Part shown: positions 22,505 through 30,684 of the stretch, one piece after another
How the letters are laid out: each line of letters starts with the position of its first letter
Position numbering within the stretch: the first letter of the stretch is position 1
Assembly (NCBI GenBank): GCA_037444685.1
Contig: JBBILX010000001.1
Location: forward strand, 1 to 64,000
Length of the DNA: 64,000 nucleotides
Direction of reading: 5' to 3'
From: UBA964 sp037444685
Lineage (GTDB): Bacteria > Pseudomonadota > Gammaproteobacteria > Steroidobacterales > Steroidobacteraceae
Translations under genes and position numbers: made by a program
Notes under the pieces: generated by a model
Told to the model about the DNA's origin: nothing
The model's input: the letters and a program-made list of their open reading frames with translations, nothing else
Database searches by the model: none

Positions 22505-22533
22505 TGGCGAGGTCTCGCGGCGCTTCCTATGCT
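22504..22533 (+). promoter_or_regulatory. Putative ahpC promoter
   Basis: TTGGCG (22504–22509) and TATGCT (22528–22533) are separated by 18 bases, directly downstream of the OxyR site. Each hexamer matches the sigma70 consensus at four positions, as expected for an activator-dependent promoter. Confidence 0.55.
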
Positions 22534-22578
22534 CCGCGGCGTCAGATCCCCCACCTCACGGCGACGGAGAGCCAATCG

Positions 22579-23145
22579 ATGACTGCGCTGATCAATACGA
22601 CAATCAAACCCTTCAAGGCGACCGCTTTTCACAACGGCAAGTTCGTGACGATCACGGACGCGGACCTCAGGGGCAAGTGGTCGGTGTTTTTCTTCTATCC
22701 GGCGGACTTCACGTTCGTCTGTCCGACGGAACTCGGCGACGTGGCCGACCACTACGACGAGTTCAAGAAGCTCGGCGTCGAGATCTACAGCGTCTCGACC
22801 GACACGCACTTCACGCACAAGGCCTGGCACGATGCCTCGGAGACGATCAGGAAGATCCGCTATCCGATGCTCGGTGACCCGACCCACACGATCAGCCGCA
22901 ACTTCGGCGTGCTGATCGAGGAAGAGGGTCTCGCGCTGCGCGGCACCTTCCTCGTCAACCCCGAGGGTCAGATCAAGGTCGCCGAAATCCATGACCTCGG
23001 CATCGGTCGCGACGCCAAGGAACTGCTGCGCAAGGTGCAGGCTGCGCAGTACGTCGCTTCGCACCCGGGCGAGGTTTGTCCGGCGAAGTGGACGCCGGGC
23101 CAGAAGACGCTGGCGCCATCGCTGGACCTCGTCGGCAAGATCTGA
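22579..23145 (+). CDS. ahpC: Alkyl hydroperoxide reductase subunit C (peroxiredoxin)
   Basis: AhpC reduces hydrogen peroxide, organic peroxides and peroxynitrite through a peroxidatic cysteine and is re-reduced by AhpF. The 188-residue protein has FYPADFTFVCPTEL (peroxidatic Cys, near residue 47) and HPGEVCPAKW (resolving Cys), with the YF-type C-terminal region ending LDLVGKI. The ATG is preceded by GGAGAG. It is separated by 10 bases from ahpF and preceded by an OxyR site, so the pair is probably a peroxide-induced operon. Confidence 0.97.
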   Translation: MTALINTTIKPFKATAFHNGKFVTITDADLRGKWSVFFFYPADFTFVCPTELGDVADHYDEFKKLGVEIYSVSTDTHFTHKAWHDASETIRKIRYPMLGDPTHTISRNFGVLIEEEGLALRGTFLVNPEGQIKVAEIHDLGIGRDAKELLRKVQAAQYVASHPGEVCPAKWTPGQKTLAPSLDLVGKI

Positions 23146-23155
23146 GGCAGTGATC

Positions 23156-24739
23156 ATGATCGATGGGAATCTCAAGCAGCAGCTCCGCGGCCTGTTCGAG
23201 CGGCTGACGCAGCCGGTCGAGATCACGGTCTCCGGCGACGACAGCGAGGCTGGCGTCGAAATGCGGTCGATGCTGACGGAGATCGCGTCGATCTCTCCTC
23301 TGGTCACGGTCGTGCCGGCCGCGGCGCCCGCCGCGCGCCGGCCGTCCTTCACCGTTGGGCGCGCGGGCGAGACGGCGCGGGTCGAGTTCGCGGGCGTGCC
23401 AACGGGGCACGAGTTCAGCTCGCTGGTGCTGGCGGTGCTGCAGGCGGGCGGCCACCCGCCGAAGGTCGAGCCAGCCGTGATCGAACAGATCCGCGCCCTC
23501 CAGGGCGACTGGCGCTTCGAGGTCTACATCTCGCTGACCTGTCAGAACTGCCCCGAAGTGGTGCAGGCGCTGAATCTGCTCGCCATCCTCAATCCCTGCG
23601 TCCGCGCGACGATAATCGATGGCGCACTGTTCCAGGACGAGGTCGAGCAGCGGGGTATCATGGCAGTGCCGTCGGTCTATCTGAACGGTGAGGTCTTCGG
23701 CCAAGGGCGCATGGGCGTAGTGGAGATCCTTGCGAAGATCGACAGCAAGGTCGGCGAGCGTGAGGCCGTGGCGATCGCGAATCGCCCGCCGTTCGACATA
23801 CTGGTCGTCGGCGGTGGCCCCGCTGGCGGCGCCGCGGCGATCTATGCTGCGCGCAAAGGAATTCGGACGGGCCTCGTCGCCGAGCGCTTTGGCGGCCAAC
23901 TGCTGGACACGATGGCCGTGGAGAATTTTATCTCTGTCAAGGAGACCGACGGCCCGCATCTCGCAGCCGGTCTCGAGCAGCACGTCCGCAGCTACGACGT
24001 GGACGTCATGAACCTGCAGCGCGCCGAGGCGCTGCTGCCCGCCGACGCCGACGGCCGGGTCGGCTTGCGGCTCGCCAATGGCGCCGAACTGCGCAGCCGC
24101 GCGATCGTGCTGGCGACGGGCGCGCGCTGGCGCGAGCTCAACGTGCCCGGCGAGCGCGAGTATCGCGGCCGAGGCGTGGCGTACTGCCCGCACTGCGACG
24201 GGCCGCTGTTCAAGGGCAAGCGCGTCGCCGTGATCGGCGGCGGAAATTCCGGCGTCGAGGCGGCGATCGATCTCGCCGGCATCGTCGGGCACGTGACCCT
24301 GATCGAGTTCGACGGCAAGCTGCGCGCCGACGAGGTGCTCCAGCGCAAGCTGCGCAGTCTGCCGAATGTGCGGGTGGTGGTCTCGGGGCAGATCACCGAA
24401 GTGCACGGCGCTGACGGCAAGGTCAGCGGCCTGTCGTACAAGGACCGTGGCAGCGGCGAGATCCACCACATGGAGCTCGAGGGCGTGTTCGTGCAGATCG
24501 GCCTTCTGCCGAATACCGATTGGCTCAAGGGCAGCCTGAAGCTCAGCGCGCGCGGTGAGATCGAGATCGACGAGCGGGGTCAGACGTCGATGCCGGGCGT
24601 ATTCGCTGCGGGCGACGCGACGACGGTGCCATACAAGCAGATCGTCGTCGCGATGGGCGAAGGCTCGAAGGCTGCGCTCGGCGCATTCGACTGGCTGATC
24701 CGCAGCAGCGCGCCGGTTGCAAGCGCCAACGCCGCGTGA
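23156..24739 (+). CDS. ahpF: Alkyl hydroperoxide reductase subunit F
   Basis: AhpF is the NADH-dependent flavoprotein that recharges AhpC. The 527-residue protein has an N-terminal tandem thioredoxin-fold domain with the CQNC redox pair near residue 129. A thioredoxin-reductase-like body follows, with GGGPAGGAAA for FAD, the active CPHC disulfide, and GGGNSGVEAA for NADH. The ATG at 23156 was preferred to an in-frame GTG six bases upstream. It converges with the methyltransferase gene over a long stem-loop. Confidence 0.97.
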   Translation: MIDGNLKQQLRGLFERLTQPVEITVSGDDSEAGVEMRSMLTEIASISPLVTVVPAAAPAARRPSFTVGRAGETARVEFAGVPTGHEFSSLVLAVLQAGGHPPKVEPAVIEQIRALQGDWRFEVYISLTCQNCPEVVQALNLLAILNPCVRATIIDGALFQDEVEQRGIMAVPSVYLNGEVFGQGRMGVVEILAKIDSKVGEREAVAIANRPPFDILVVGGGPAGGAAAIYAARKGIRTGLVAERFGGQLLDTMAVENFISVKETDGPHLAAGLEQHVRSYDVDVMNLQRAEALLPADADGRVGLRLANGAELRSRAIVLATGARWRELNVPGEREYRGRGVAYCPHCDGPLFKGKRVAVIGGGNSGVEAAIDLAGIVGHVTLIEFDGKLRADEVLQRKLRSLPNVRVVVSGQITEVHGADGKVSGLSYKDRGSGEIHHMELEGVFVQIGLLPNTDWLKGSLKLSARGEIEIDERGQTSMPGVFAAGDATTVPYKQIVVAMGEGSKAALGAFDWLIRSSAPVASANAA

Positions 24740-24746
24740 GCATGCC

Positions 24747-24783
24747 GGTGACGAGCCGCGCCGGACAGGGGCGGCTCGTCACC
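24747..24783. terminator. Bidirectional stem-loop terminator between ahpF and the convergent methyltransferase gene
   Basis: A perfect 13-bp inverted repeat (GGTGACGAGCCGC and its complement) encloses an 11-base loop. It begins 7 bases after the ahpF stop and its right arm overlaps the last codons of the gene on the other strand. It lacks a clear T-run on either side, but stem strength and convergent placement argue for termination. Confidence 0.65.
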
Positions 24784-25972
24784 TGTGTGCGCCGAACACG
24801 AACCAGCCGCCGCTGCCGTGCGGCGGCGCCGCAAGCTCGCCGCGCAGGAAGCGCTGGTAGCGCTCTGCACCGAACGTGGCGACGTCCGGGATGAGTCCCT
24901 TGAAGCAGTTCTCGCGCGCAAAGCCTGCTTCCGTACAGAGGGCGTACGGGTCCTGCTCACGGAACTGCGTGTAGAAGGGCTCGTTGTTGTTCAACGTGTC
25001 CCAGTTCCAGAAGAAGTTCTCGTAGGCGCTGACGGAGGCCTCGTCGGGGAGTTCCATGTGCACCATGAGCCCGCCCGGCGCGAGCAGCCGGTAGCACTCG
25101 CGGAGCACGTTGCGGGTGGCCTTCAGCGGAATCTCGTGCAGGAAGAAGCTCGAGACGATCAAGTCGAAATGCCCGTCCGGGAAGTCCGTGGCCTCGGCAT
25201 TCTGCTGACTGAAGTGGACGGCCAGGCCCTCGTGCTCGGCCAGCGCATGGCCGTAGCGAAGCACCGGAGCGCCGACGTCGATGCCATGCGCCTCGGCGTC
25301 CGGAAACGCCGCCTTGTAGGGCAGCAGGTTCTTGCCCGACGTCGTCCCCATGTCGAGGAGGCGGCGCGGCGCGAACCCGGGGCGGGTGGCCTTGATCCAA
25401 TACGCGATCGACTCGGCAACGACGCCCGGCCGCTTGCGGTAGGGATGCTGGCCCGTGAAGACCTTGCCGCCGAACGAAACCACCGCCCCTTGCGCGACGT
25501 CGTCGGCCGTGTGCTCCGCGTGGACCCAGCCCGGCGCGAGGTGGGTATCCAGCGCGGTGATGTAACGGGGGATCGGTAGCCCGGGGTTCAGTCGCAGTGA
25601 ACCGCCGGCGGGACTTCGCTCAGCGAGGTCGCGCGCCAGGCCGATCATGGCCGGGAGCGCCCGTTCCACGGCGGGCTGTACCGACAGGTAGCACATCTCC
25701 TGTGCGTTGTAGCGGAGCGTGCTGTAGAAGCGATGCGAGAGCTCCGTCTCCATTGCGCGCTCGATGTCACGCCATGCAGCCGGTGCACGGCCTTGCGCGG
25801 CGAGTTCGGGCCTCACACGCTCTTCGTAGTCCTGCTGCACGGCCTTTCGCATGTCGATGATCGCGAGCTTGCGGATCATGCTGACGAACGTCTGCCGTGC
25901 GCGCTCGTCGTGCGTCGGCTGGAACAGCTCGTCGATGTTCGGGACGGGCAGCGTCTCAGGGGCGGCGGCCAT
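24779..25972 (-). CDS. Class I SAM-dependent methyltransferase
   Basis: The 397-residue protein has a helical N-terminal region of about 190 residues, then a Rossmann methyltransferase domain. Motif I is degenerate (LLDMGTTSGKNLLP), followed by AHGIDVG (motif II), FDLIVSSFFLHEI (motif IV) and RLLAPGGLMVHMEL (post-motif). The substrate is not evident. It faces ahpF tail to tail and has no obvious operon partner. Small-molecule or quinone-type methylation are possibilities that the sequence does not decide. Confidence 0.75.
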   Translation of the reverse strand: MAAAPETLPVPNIDELFQPTHDERARQTFVSMIRKLAIIDMRKAVQQDYEERVRPELAAQGRAPAAWRDIERAMETELSHRFYSTLRYNAQEMCYLSVQPAVERALPAMIGLARDLAERSPAGGSLRLNPGLPIPRYITALDTHLAPGWVHAEHTADDVAQGAVVSFGGKVFTGQHPYRKRPGVVAESIAYWIKATRPGFAPRRLLDMGTTSGKNLLPYKAAFPDAEAHGIDVGAPVLRYGHALAEHEGLAVHFSQQNAEATDFPDGHFDLIVSSFFLHEIPLKATRNVLRECYRLLAPGGLMVHMELPDEASVSAYENFFWNWDTLNNNEPFYTQFREQDPYALCTEAGFARENCFKGLIPDVATFGAERYQRFLRGELAAPPHGSGGWFVFGAHR

Positions 25973-26055
25973 GGCTTTCCTTGGTCGGTGCGGACAGGCC
26001 CTTATCGTGCCCGAGAAGCGAGCCGACGTGAAGTCGGCGAGCCGCCGGGCGGTCG

Positions 26056-26622
26056 TCAGGGGCCGCGGCCGAGCAGCACCAGCGCGCCGAGTATCAGGAA
26101 GATGGCAGCGGCCGCCGTGCGTACGGCCTGTATCGGCAGCTTGCGTGCGGCCACGTCACCGAGCAGCACCGCGGGAACGTTTGCGAGCATCATGCCGAGC
26201 GTGGTGCCCGTGACGACGGCGAGCAGCGATTCGTACTTCGCCGCCAGCGCGACCGTGGCGATCTGCGTCTTGTCGCCCATCTCGAGCAGGAAGAACGCGA
26301 TCAGGGTCGTGCCGAACAGGCCGAAGCGTGGTGCGGCCTGCTGTTCTGCCTCGACCCTGTCTGGGATCAGCGTCCAGATCGCCATCGCGATGAACGACAG
26401 GCCGAGGATCCAGCGCATCGCCGTGGGGCCGATCAGTGCTGCAATCCAGGCACCGGCCGCGCCGGCCAGGGCATGGTTCACGAGTGTCGCGACCAGGATG
26501 CCGAGAATGATCGGCACCGGCTTGCGGAAGCGCGACGCGAGCACGAGGGCGAGCAACTGGGTCTTGTCGCCGACTTCGGCAAGAGCGACGAGTCCAGTGG
26601 AGACGAGGAAGTCTTCGAGCAA
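26056..26622 (-). CDS. TMEM165/GDT1 (UPF0016) family membrane cation transporter
   Basis: About 188 residues form six hydrophobic helices in two homologous halves. Each half carries the family signature: EVGDKTQL in the first and EMGDKTQI in the second, whose acidic residues bind the cation. Members export Mn2+ or exchange Ca2+/Mn2+ for protons. The start is uncertain: TTG at 26622 places the first helix in the usual position, while a GTG at 26703 would add 27 non-conserved residues. The divergent LysR gene starts close by. Confidence 0.85.
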   Translation of the reverse strand: MLEDFLVSTGLVALAEVGDKTQLLALVLASRFRKPVPIILGILVATLVNHALAGAAGAWIAALIGPTAMRWILGLSFIAMAIWTLIPDRVEAEQQAAPRFGLFGTTLIAFFLLEMGDKTQIATVALAAKYESLLAVVTGTTLGMMLANVPAVLLGDVAARKLPIQAVRTAAAAIFLILGALVLLGRGP

Positions 26623-26705
26623 ATCGGAGTCGTCGCAGCAGCCTGGGGCGGCGCGGCGCAGTCTAGCAGGGTTGGCTGCACCGCTGCAGGCGATGTGCAA
26701 CACTG

Positions 26706-27644
26706 ATGCCGCCGTTCCATGGAATCGACCTCTGCGCCTTGAGCCGGCTCAACTACCACCATCTCAGCTACTTCTGGGCGGTCGCCCGTACCGGCAACCT
26801 GACGCGCGCGGCGGAGCGTCTGCATGTGTCGCAGTCGGCGCTGTCGGTGCAGATCCGCCGCCTCGAGCAGCAGCTCGGTCAACAGCTGTTCGCGCGTGAG
26901 GGCCGTCGGCTTGTGCTGACGGATGCGGGTGCGCTCGCGCTCAACTACGCCGAGACGATCTTCGCGGCCGGCGCTGAACTGCTGGCCGTGATGCGCGAGG
27001 GCCAGGCGGCTGGACGGCGCGCGCTGCGGGTCGGCAGCGTCGCGACCCTGTCACGCAACTTTCAGGAAAACTTCCTCAAGCCACTGCTTGCACAGGACGA
27101 CGTCGAACTGACGATTGTCTCGGGTGATCTCGAGCAACTGCTCGAGCGTCTGCGCGCACATCAGGTCGACGTCGTGCTGTCGAACCGGCCGGCGCTCGGT
27201 GACGCCCGGCAGCCCTGGCGCAGCCGCCGTGTCGCCCGGCAGCCCGTGAGCCTCATCGGCGAGCGGCGTCGCAGCCGGCGGCCGTTCCGCTTTCCCGAGG
27301 ATCTGCGCGGCTGTCGCCTGCTGCTGCCCGGACCTGGCAGCGAGATTCGCACCGCGTTCGACGTGCTCTGCGAGCAGCTCGAGCTCAGCGTCCGCGTCAT
27401 GGCGGAGGTCGACGACATGGCCATGCTGCGCCTGCTCGCGCGCGACTCGCGCGCCATCGCGCTGCTCCCGGCGGTCGTCGTCCAGGACGAGATCGCCTCG
27501 GGGCGTCTCGAGGAGTACTGCCGCTTGCCGCAGATCCAGGAGAGCTTTTACGCGATCACGATGCCGAAGCGCTTCCAGCCACCGCTGCTGCGCGAGCTGC
27601 TGGCGCGGCCCGAGAGCGAGGTGCTGCGTGCCCACGCGGAATGA
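26706..27644 (+). CDS. LysR-family transcriptional regulator, NhaR-like
   Basis: The winged helix begins with LNYHHLSYFWAVARTGNLTRAAERLHVSQ, the spelling typical of NhaR, the activator of sodium/proton antiporter and related genes. A linker helix and the periplasmic-binding-like effector domain follow; total length is 312 residues. The ATG at 26706 and a TTG 33 bases downstream are both possible starts. Its 3' end overlaps the glucokinase start by 17 bases. It is divergent from the cation transporter gene, which is a plausible target given the ion theme. Confidence 0.85.
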   Translation: MPPFHGIDLCALSRLNYHHLSYFWAVARTGNLTRAAERLHVSQSALSVQIRRLEQQLGQQLFAREGRRLVLTDAGALALNYAETIFAAGAELLAVMREGQAAGRRALRVGSVATLSRNFQENFLKPLLAQDDVELTIVSGDLEQLLERLRAHQVDVVLSNRPALGDARQPWRSRRVARQPVSLIGERRRSRRPFRFPEDLRGCRLLLPGPGSEIRTAFDVLCEQLELSVRVMAEVDDMAMLRLLARDSRAIALLPAVVVQDEIASGRLEEYCRLPQIQESFYAITMPKRFQPPLLRELLARPESEVLRAHAE

Positions 27645-28632
27645 GCTGGTCCTCGTCGGCGACATCGGCGGCACGAATGCCCGCCTGGCGCTCTGCGACG
27701 GCGTCGAGGGTGTGCCGCACAGCGTCGCAGTGCGTGCCGCGGCGGACTATCCGCGGCTCGAAGCCGCCCTCGACGACTATCTCGACAGCGTCGGCCGGCC
27801 GCGGCTGGCCGCCGCAGCGCTTGCGGTCGCCGCGGCCCCCGCGGTGAACGACGATCGCTTCGAATTCACGAACTCGCCTTGGTCCTTCAGCCGCGAGGCG
27901 CTCGCGCGGCACCTCGGAGTGGCCGCTCTGGAAGTGCTCAACGACTTCGAGGCACTCGCGCTCGCCGTGCCGCAGCTCGCTGACGGGCAGCTCCATTCGC
28001 TCCGCCCGGCGGCCGGGCATCCGGGCGCCGCGCGTATCGTCGTCGGTCCCGGCACGGGTCTCGGCGTCGCCGCGCTGCTGCCGGTCGCGCCTGATCGCGC
28101 GGACTCGCGATGGCGCGCGCTCGCGGGGGAGGGGGGGCACGTCGGCTTTGCACCCGCCGACGAACTCGAGATCGAGCTGCTGCGGGCGCTCGCGCAACGC
28201 CATGGGCGCGTGTCGGCCGAGCGCGTACTGAGCGGCGAGGGACTTGCGGCGCTGCATGCGTTCCTGGCGCAGCGAACGGGCGAGCCTGCGTCCGGCTGTG
28301 CCACCGCCGCGCAGGTGACGGCGCAGGCGATCGCCGATCCGCGTTCGGTGGCGGGGCTCAGCGTCAATCGATTCTGTGCGATGCTTGGGGCCTTCGCGGG
28401 GGACGTCGCGCTGACCTTCGGAGCCTGGGATGGCGTGTATCTCGGCGGTGGGATTCTGCCGCGCATCCTGCCGCTGCTCGAGCGCAGTGAGTTCATCGCA
28501 CGCTTTCTGGCGAAGGGACGGATGTCTCGCTGCCTCGAGCCCGTGCCGGTCTTCGTCATCACTGACACGTTCGCGGCTTTGCGGGGCGCTGCGGTTCGAT
28601 TGCGTCCGGGTCCAGTCGGGACGATGCGATAA
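27628..28632 (+). CDS. glk: Glucokinase
   Basis: Glk phosphorylates glucose to glucose-6-phosphate. The 334-residue protein shows the ATP-binding VGDIGGTNARLAL near residue 10, the glucose-binding LNDFEALALAVP, GPGTGLGVA, GEGGHVGFAP and YLGGGILPRI, matching bacterial group A glucokinases. The start is GTG at 27628, inside the end of the LysR gene, so translation is probably coupled. Confidence 0.93.
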   Translation: MPTRNELVLVGDIGGTNARLALCDGVEGVPHSVAVRAAADYPRLEAALDDYLDSVGRPRLAAAALAVAAAPAVNDDRFEFTNSPWSFSREALARHLGVAALEVLNDFEALALAVPQLADGQLHSLRPAAGHPGAARIVVGPGTGLGVAALLPVAPDRADSRWRALAGEGGHVGFAPADELEIELLRALAQRHGRVSAERVLSGEGLAALHAFLAQRTGEPASGCATAAQVTAQAIADPRSVAGLSVNRFCAMLGAFAGDVALTFGAWDGVYLGGGILPRILPLLERSEFIARFLAKGRMSRCLEPVPVFVITDTFAALRGAAVRLRPGPVGTMR

Positions 28633-28711
28633 GGCGAGGTGCAGGGTAGGCTCAGCACCGGGGGCTGCACCGGGGATCCACGACTCGTGAGGGAGTCAGG
28701 ACTGCGTGAGA

Positions 28712-28834
28712 ATGACCGGCCAGATGTCAAGCGCGGGAGCTTCGGGCGAGGCTCGACGCGCGCCCGACAAGCAACGTGTGGGGATGACGATAGAGCGCGT
28801 GCACGCGCTCGAACAGGAGCTTGGCCGATCATGA
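28712..28834 (+). CDS. Candidate 40-residue small protein coupled to ftsH
   Basis: An ATG frame of 40 codons ends in TGA overlapping the ftsH start (ATGA). The C-terminal half (TIERVHALEQELGRS) looks helical and charged. An in-frame GTG lies six bases upstream of the ATG, with GAGGGAG before it. No homologue is recognised, and the evidence is only the frame, the stop/start overlap and position, so it may be a leader peptide or chance. Confidence 0.3.
   Translation: MTGQMSSAGASGEARRAPDKQRVGMTIERVHALEQELGRS
28793..28810. promoter_or_regulatory. 18-bp perfect palindrome upstream of ftsH
   Basis: GAGCGCGTGCACGCGCTC reads identically on both strands and ends 20 bases before the ftsH ATG, just upstream of its AGGAG site. 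It could be an operator or a translational control element. It also lies within the candidate small reading frame, which may explain part of the sequence. Confidence 0.35.
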
Positions 28835-30669
28835 AGTCGCCACCAGCCCGCTGGAATCTCGCTTACGCCCTGTTCGCGTTCGCGACGATCGTGCTGTTGC
28901 AGACGTGGTGGAACGCGGCACGCGAGGTCGCGATCGTCCCCTACAGCGAGTTCGAGAAGGCGCTCGCGGAGGGGCGGATCGAGCGGGTCGTCGTCTCCGA
29001 GCAGCGGCTGGTCGGTTACCTGCGGGCCAGGGACATTTCCGGCAAGACGACGCTGGTGGCCAATCGCATCGCGCCGGACGTGGCCGAACGACTCTCGCGT
29101 TTCAATGTGCCCTTCGAGGCCGAGACCAGCAGCGATTGGCTGCCGCTGCTGCTGTCATGGATCGCTCCGGCACTCGTGTTCGTGGGACTCTGGTACTTCG
29201 TGTTCCGCGGTATAGCCGAGCGGCAAGGGGTCGGAGGCCTGACCGCGATCGGCAAGAGCCGCGCCAAGGTCATGCTCGAGCGCAGCACGGGAGTGACTTT
29301 CGCGGACGTCGCAGGCGTCGACGAGGCGAAGGAAGAACTGCAGGAGGTCGTCGAATTCCTCAAGGATCCGAAGCGCTACGGAAGGCTCGGCGCACGGATC
29401 CCAAAAGGCGTGTTGCTCGTCGGTCCGCCGGGTACCGGCAAGACCTTGCTGGCGCGCGCACTGGCCGGCGAGGCCGGTGTCGCGTTCCTGTCGACCAACG
29501 GCGCCGAGTTCGTCGAGATGTTCGTCGGCGTCGGGGCCGCGCGGGTCCGCGACCTGTTCGAGCAGGCGCGCAAGGTGGCCCCTGCGATCATCTTCATCGA
29601 CGAGCTCGACGCATTGGGACGCGCAAGGGGCGCCTACGGTTTCGGCGGGCACGACGAGAAGGAGCAGACGCTGAATCAGCTGCTGGCCGAGATGGACGGC
29701 TTCGATCCCTCGTCGGGTGTGATCATCCTCGCGGCGACCAATCGCCCCGAGATCCTCGATCCAGCGCTGATGCGTGCCGGCCGTTTCGACCGTCACATTC
29801 TCGTCGATCGCCCCGATCTCAAGGGGCGGCTCGACGTATTGCGGGTCCACGCCCGCAAGGTGCGGCTTGCTTCCGATGTCGAGCTCGAGAAGGTCGCCGC
29901 CATGACCCCCGGCTTTGCCGGCGCGGATCTCGCCAACGTCATCAACGAGGCGGCACTGCTGGCGACGCGCCGAGGCGCCGACGCGGTGGCTATGGCGGAT
30001 CTGACGGCCGCCATCGAGCGCATCGTCGCCGGTCTCGAGAAGAAGCGCCGTATCCTCAATCCGCACGAACGCGAGACCGTGGCGTACCACGAGATGGGTC
30101 ACGCGCTGGTTGCGATGGCGCTGCCCGGCACCGATCCGGTCCACAAGATCTCGGTCATCCCGCGCGGCATCAGCGCCCTCGGCTACACACTGCAACGGCC
30201 GCTCGAGGACCGCTTTCTGATGACACGCGACGAGCTCGAGCGACGCATGGCAGTGCTGCTCGGCGGGCGAGCCGCCGAGATGCTCGTTTTCGGCAAACCG
30301 TCGACCGGCGCCGCCGACGATCTCGCCAAGGCCAGCGAGCTCGCGCGAGCGATGGTGACGCGCTACGGCATGAGCGATGGACTCGGACTCGTGGCGCTCG
30401 AACAGGAGCGACAGGCGCTGCTGCCGGGAGGTCCCTGGACGGAGGCGGCGCGCCACTACAGCGAGCAGACCGCACGCGAGATCGACTGCGCCGTGCGTGC
30501 GGCGACGCAGGCTGCATTCGACACCGCGACCCGCATCCTGCGCGAGTCGCGCGACGTTCTCGAGAAGGGAGCCCGGCACCTACTCGAGCGCGAGACGCTC
30601 GACGAGGCGGATCTGGCGGCCCTTCGGCGCGAAATGCGCGTGGCGCCGGTGGCGGTCCCCTCGCGTTGA
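28831..30669 (+). CDS. ftsH: ATP-dependent zinc metalloprotease FtsH (probable accessory copy)
   Basis: FtsH is a membrane-bound hexameric AAA+ protease that degrades misfolded and short-lived proteins. The 612-residue protein has two transmembrane helices (about 10–28 and 108–128) around a periplasmic domain. The AAA module follows with GPPGTGKT, the pore motif FVEMFVGVGA, FIDELDA and the second region of homology. The peptidase has the zinc motif HEMGH and a later Asp ligand in GAADDLAKAS. It is not beside rlmE, folP or glmM, the usual neighbours of the housekeeping copy, and sits among chaperone genes, so it is probably a stress-related paralogue. Confidence 0.93.
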   Translation: MKSPPARWNLAYALFAFATIVLLQTWWNAAREVAIVPYSEFEKALAEGRIERVVVSEQRLVGYLRARDISGKTTLVANRIAPDVAERLSRFNVPFEAETSSDWLPLLLSWIAPALVFVGLWYFVFRGIAERQGVGGLTAIGKSRAKVMLERSTGVTFADVAGVDEAKEELQEVVEFLKDPKRYGRLGARIPKGVLLVGPPGTGKTLLARALAGEAGVAFLSTNGAEFVEMFVGVGAARVRDLFEQARKVAPAIIFIDELDALGRARGAYGFGGHDEKEQTLNQLLAEMDGFDPSSGVIILAATNRPEILDPALMRAGRFDRHILVDRPDLKGRLDVLRVHARKVRLASDVELEKVAAMTPGFAGADLANVINEAALLATRRGADAVAMADLTAAIERIVAGLEKKRRILNPHERETVAYHEMGHALVAMALPGTDPVHKISVIPRGISALGYTLQRPLEDRFLMTRDELERRMAVLLGGRAAEMLVFGKPSTGAADDLAKASELARAMVTRYGMSDGLGLVALEQERQALLPGGPWTEAARHYSEQTAREIDCAVRAATQAAFDTATRILRESRDVLEKGARHLLERETLDEADLAALRREMRVAPVAVPSR

Positions 30670-30684
30670 GCGCGGGGGCGGTCG

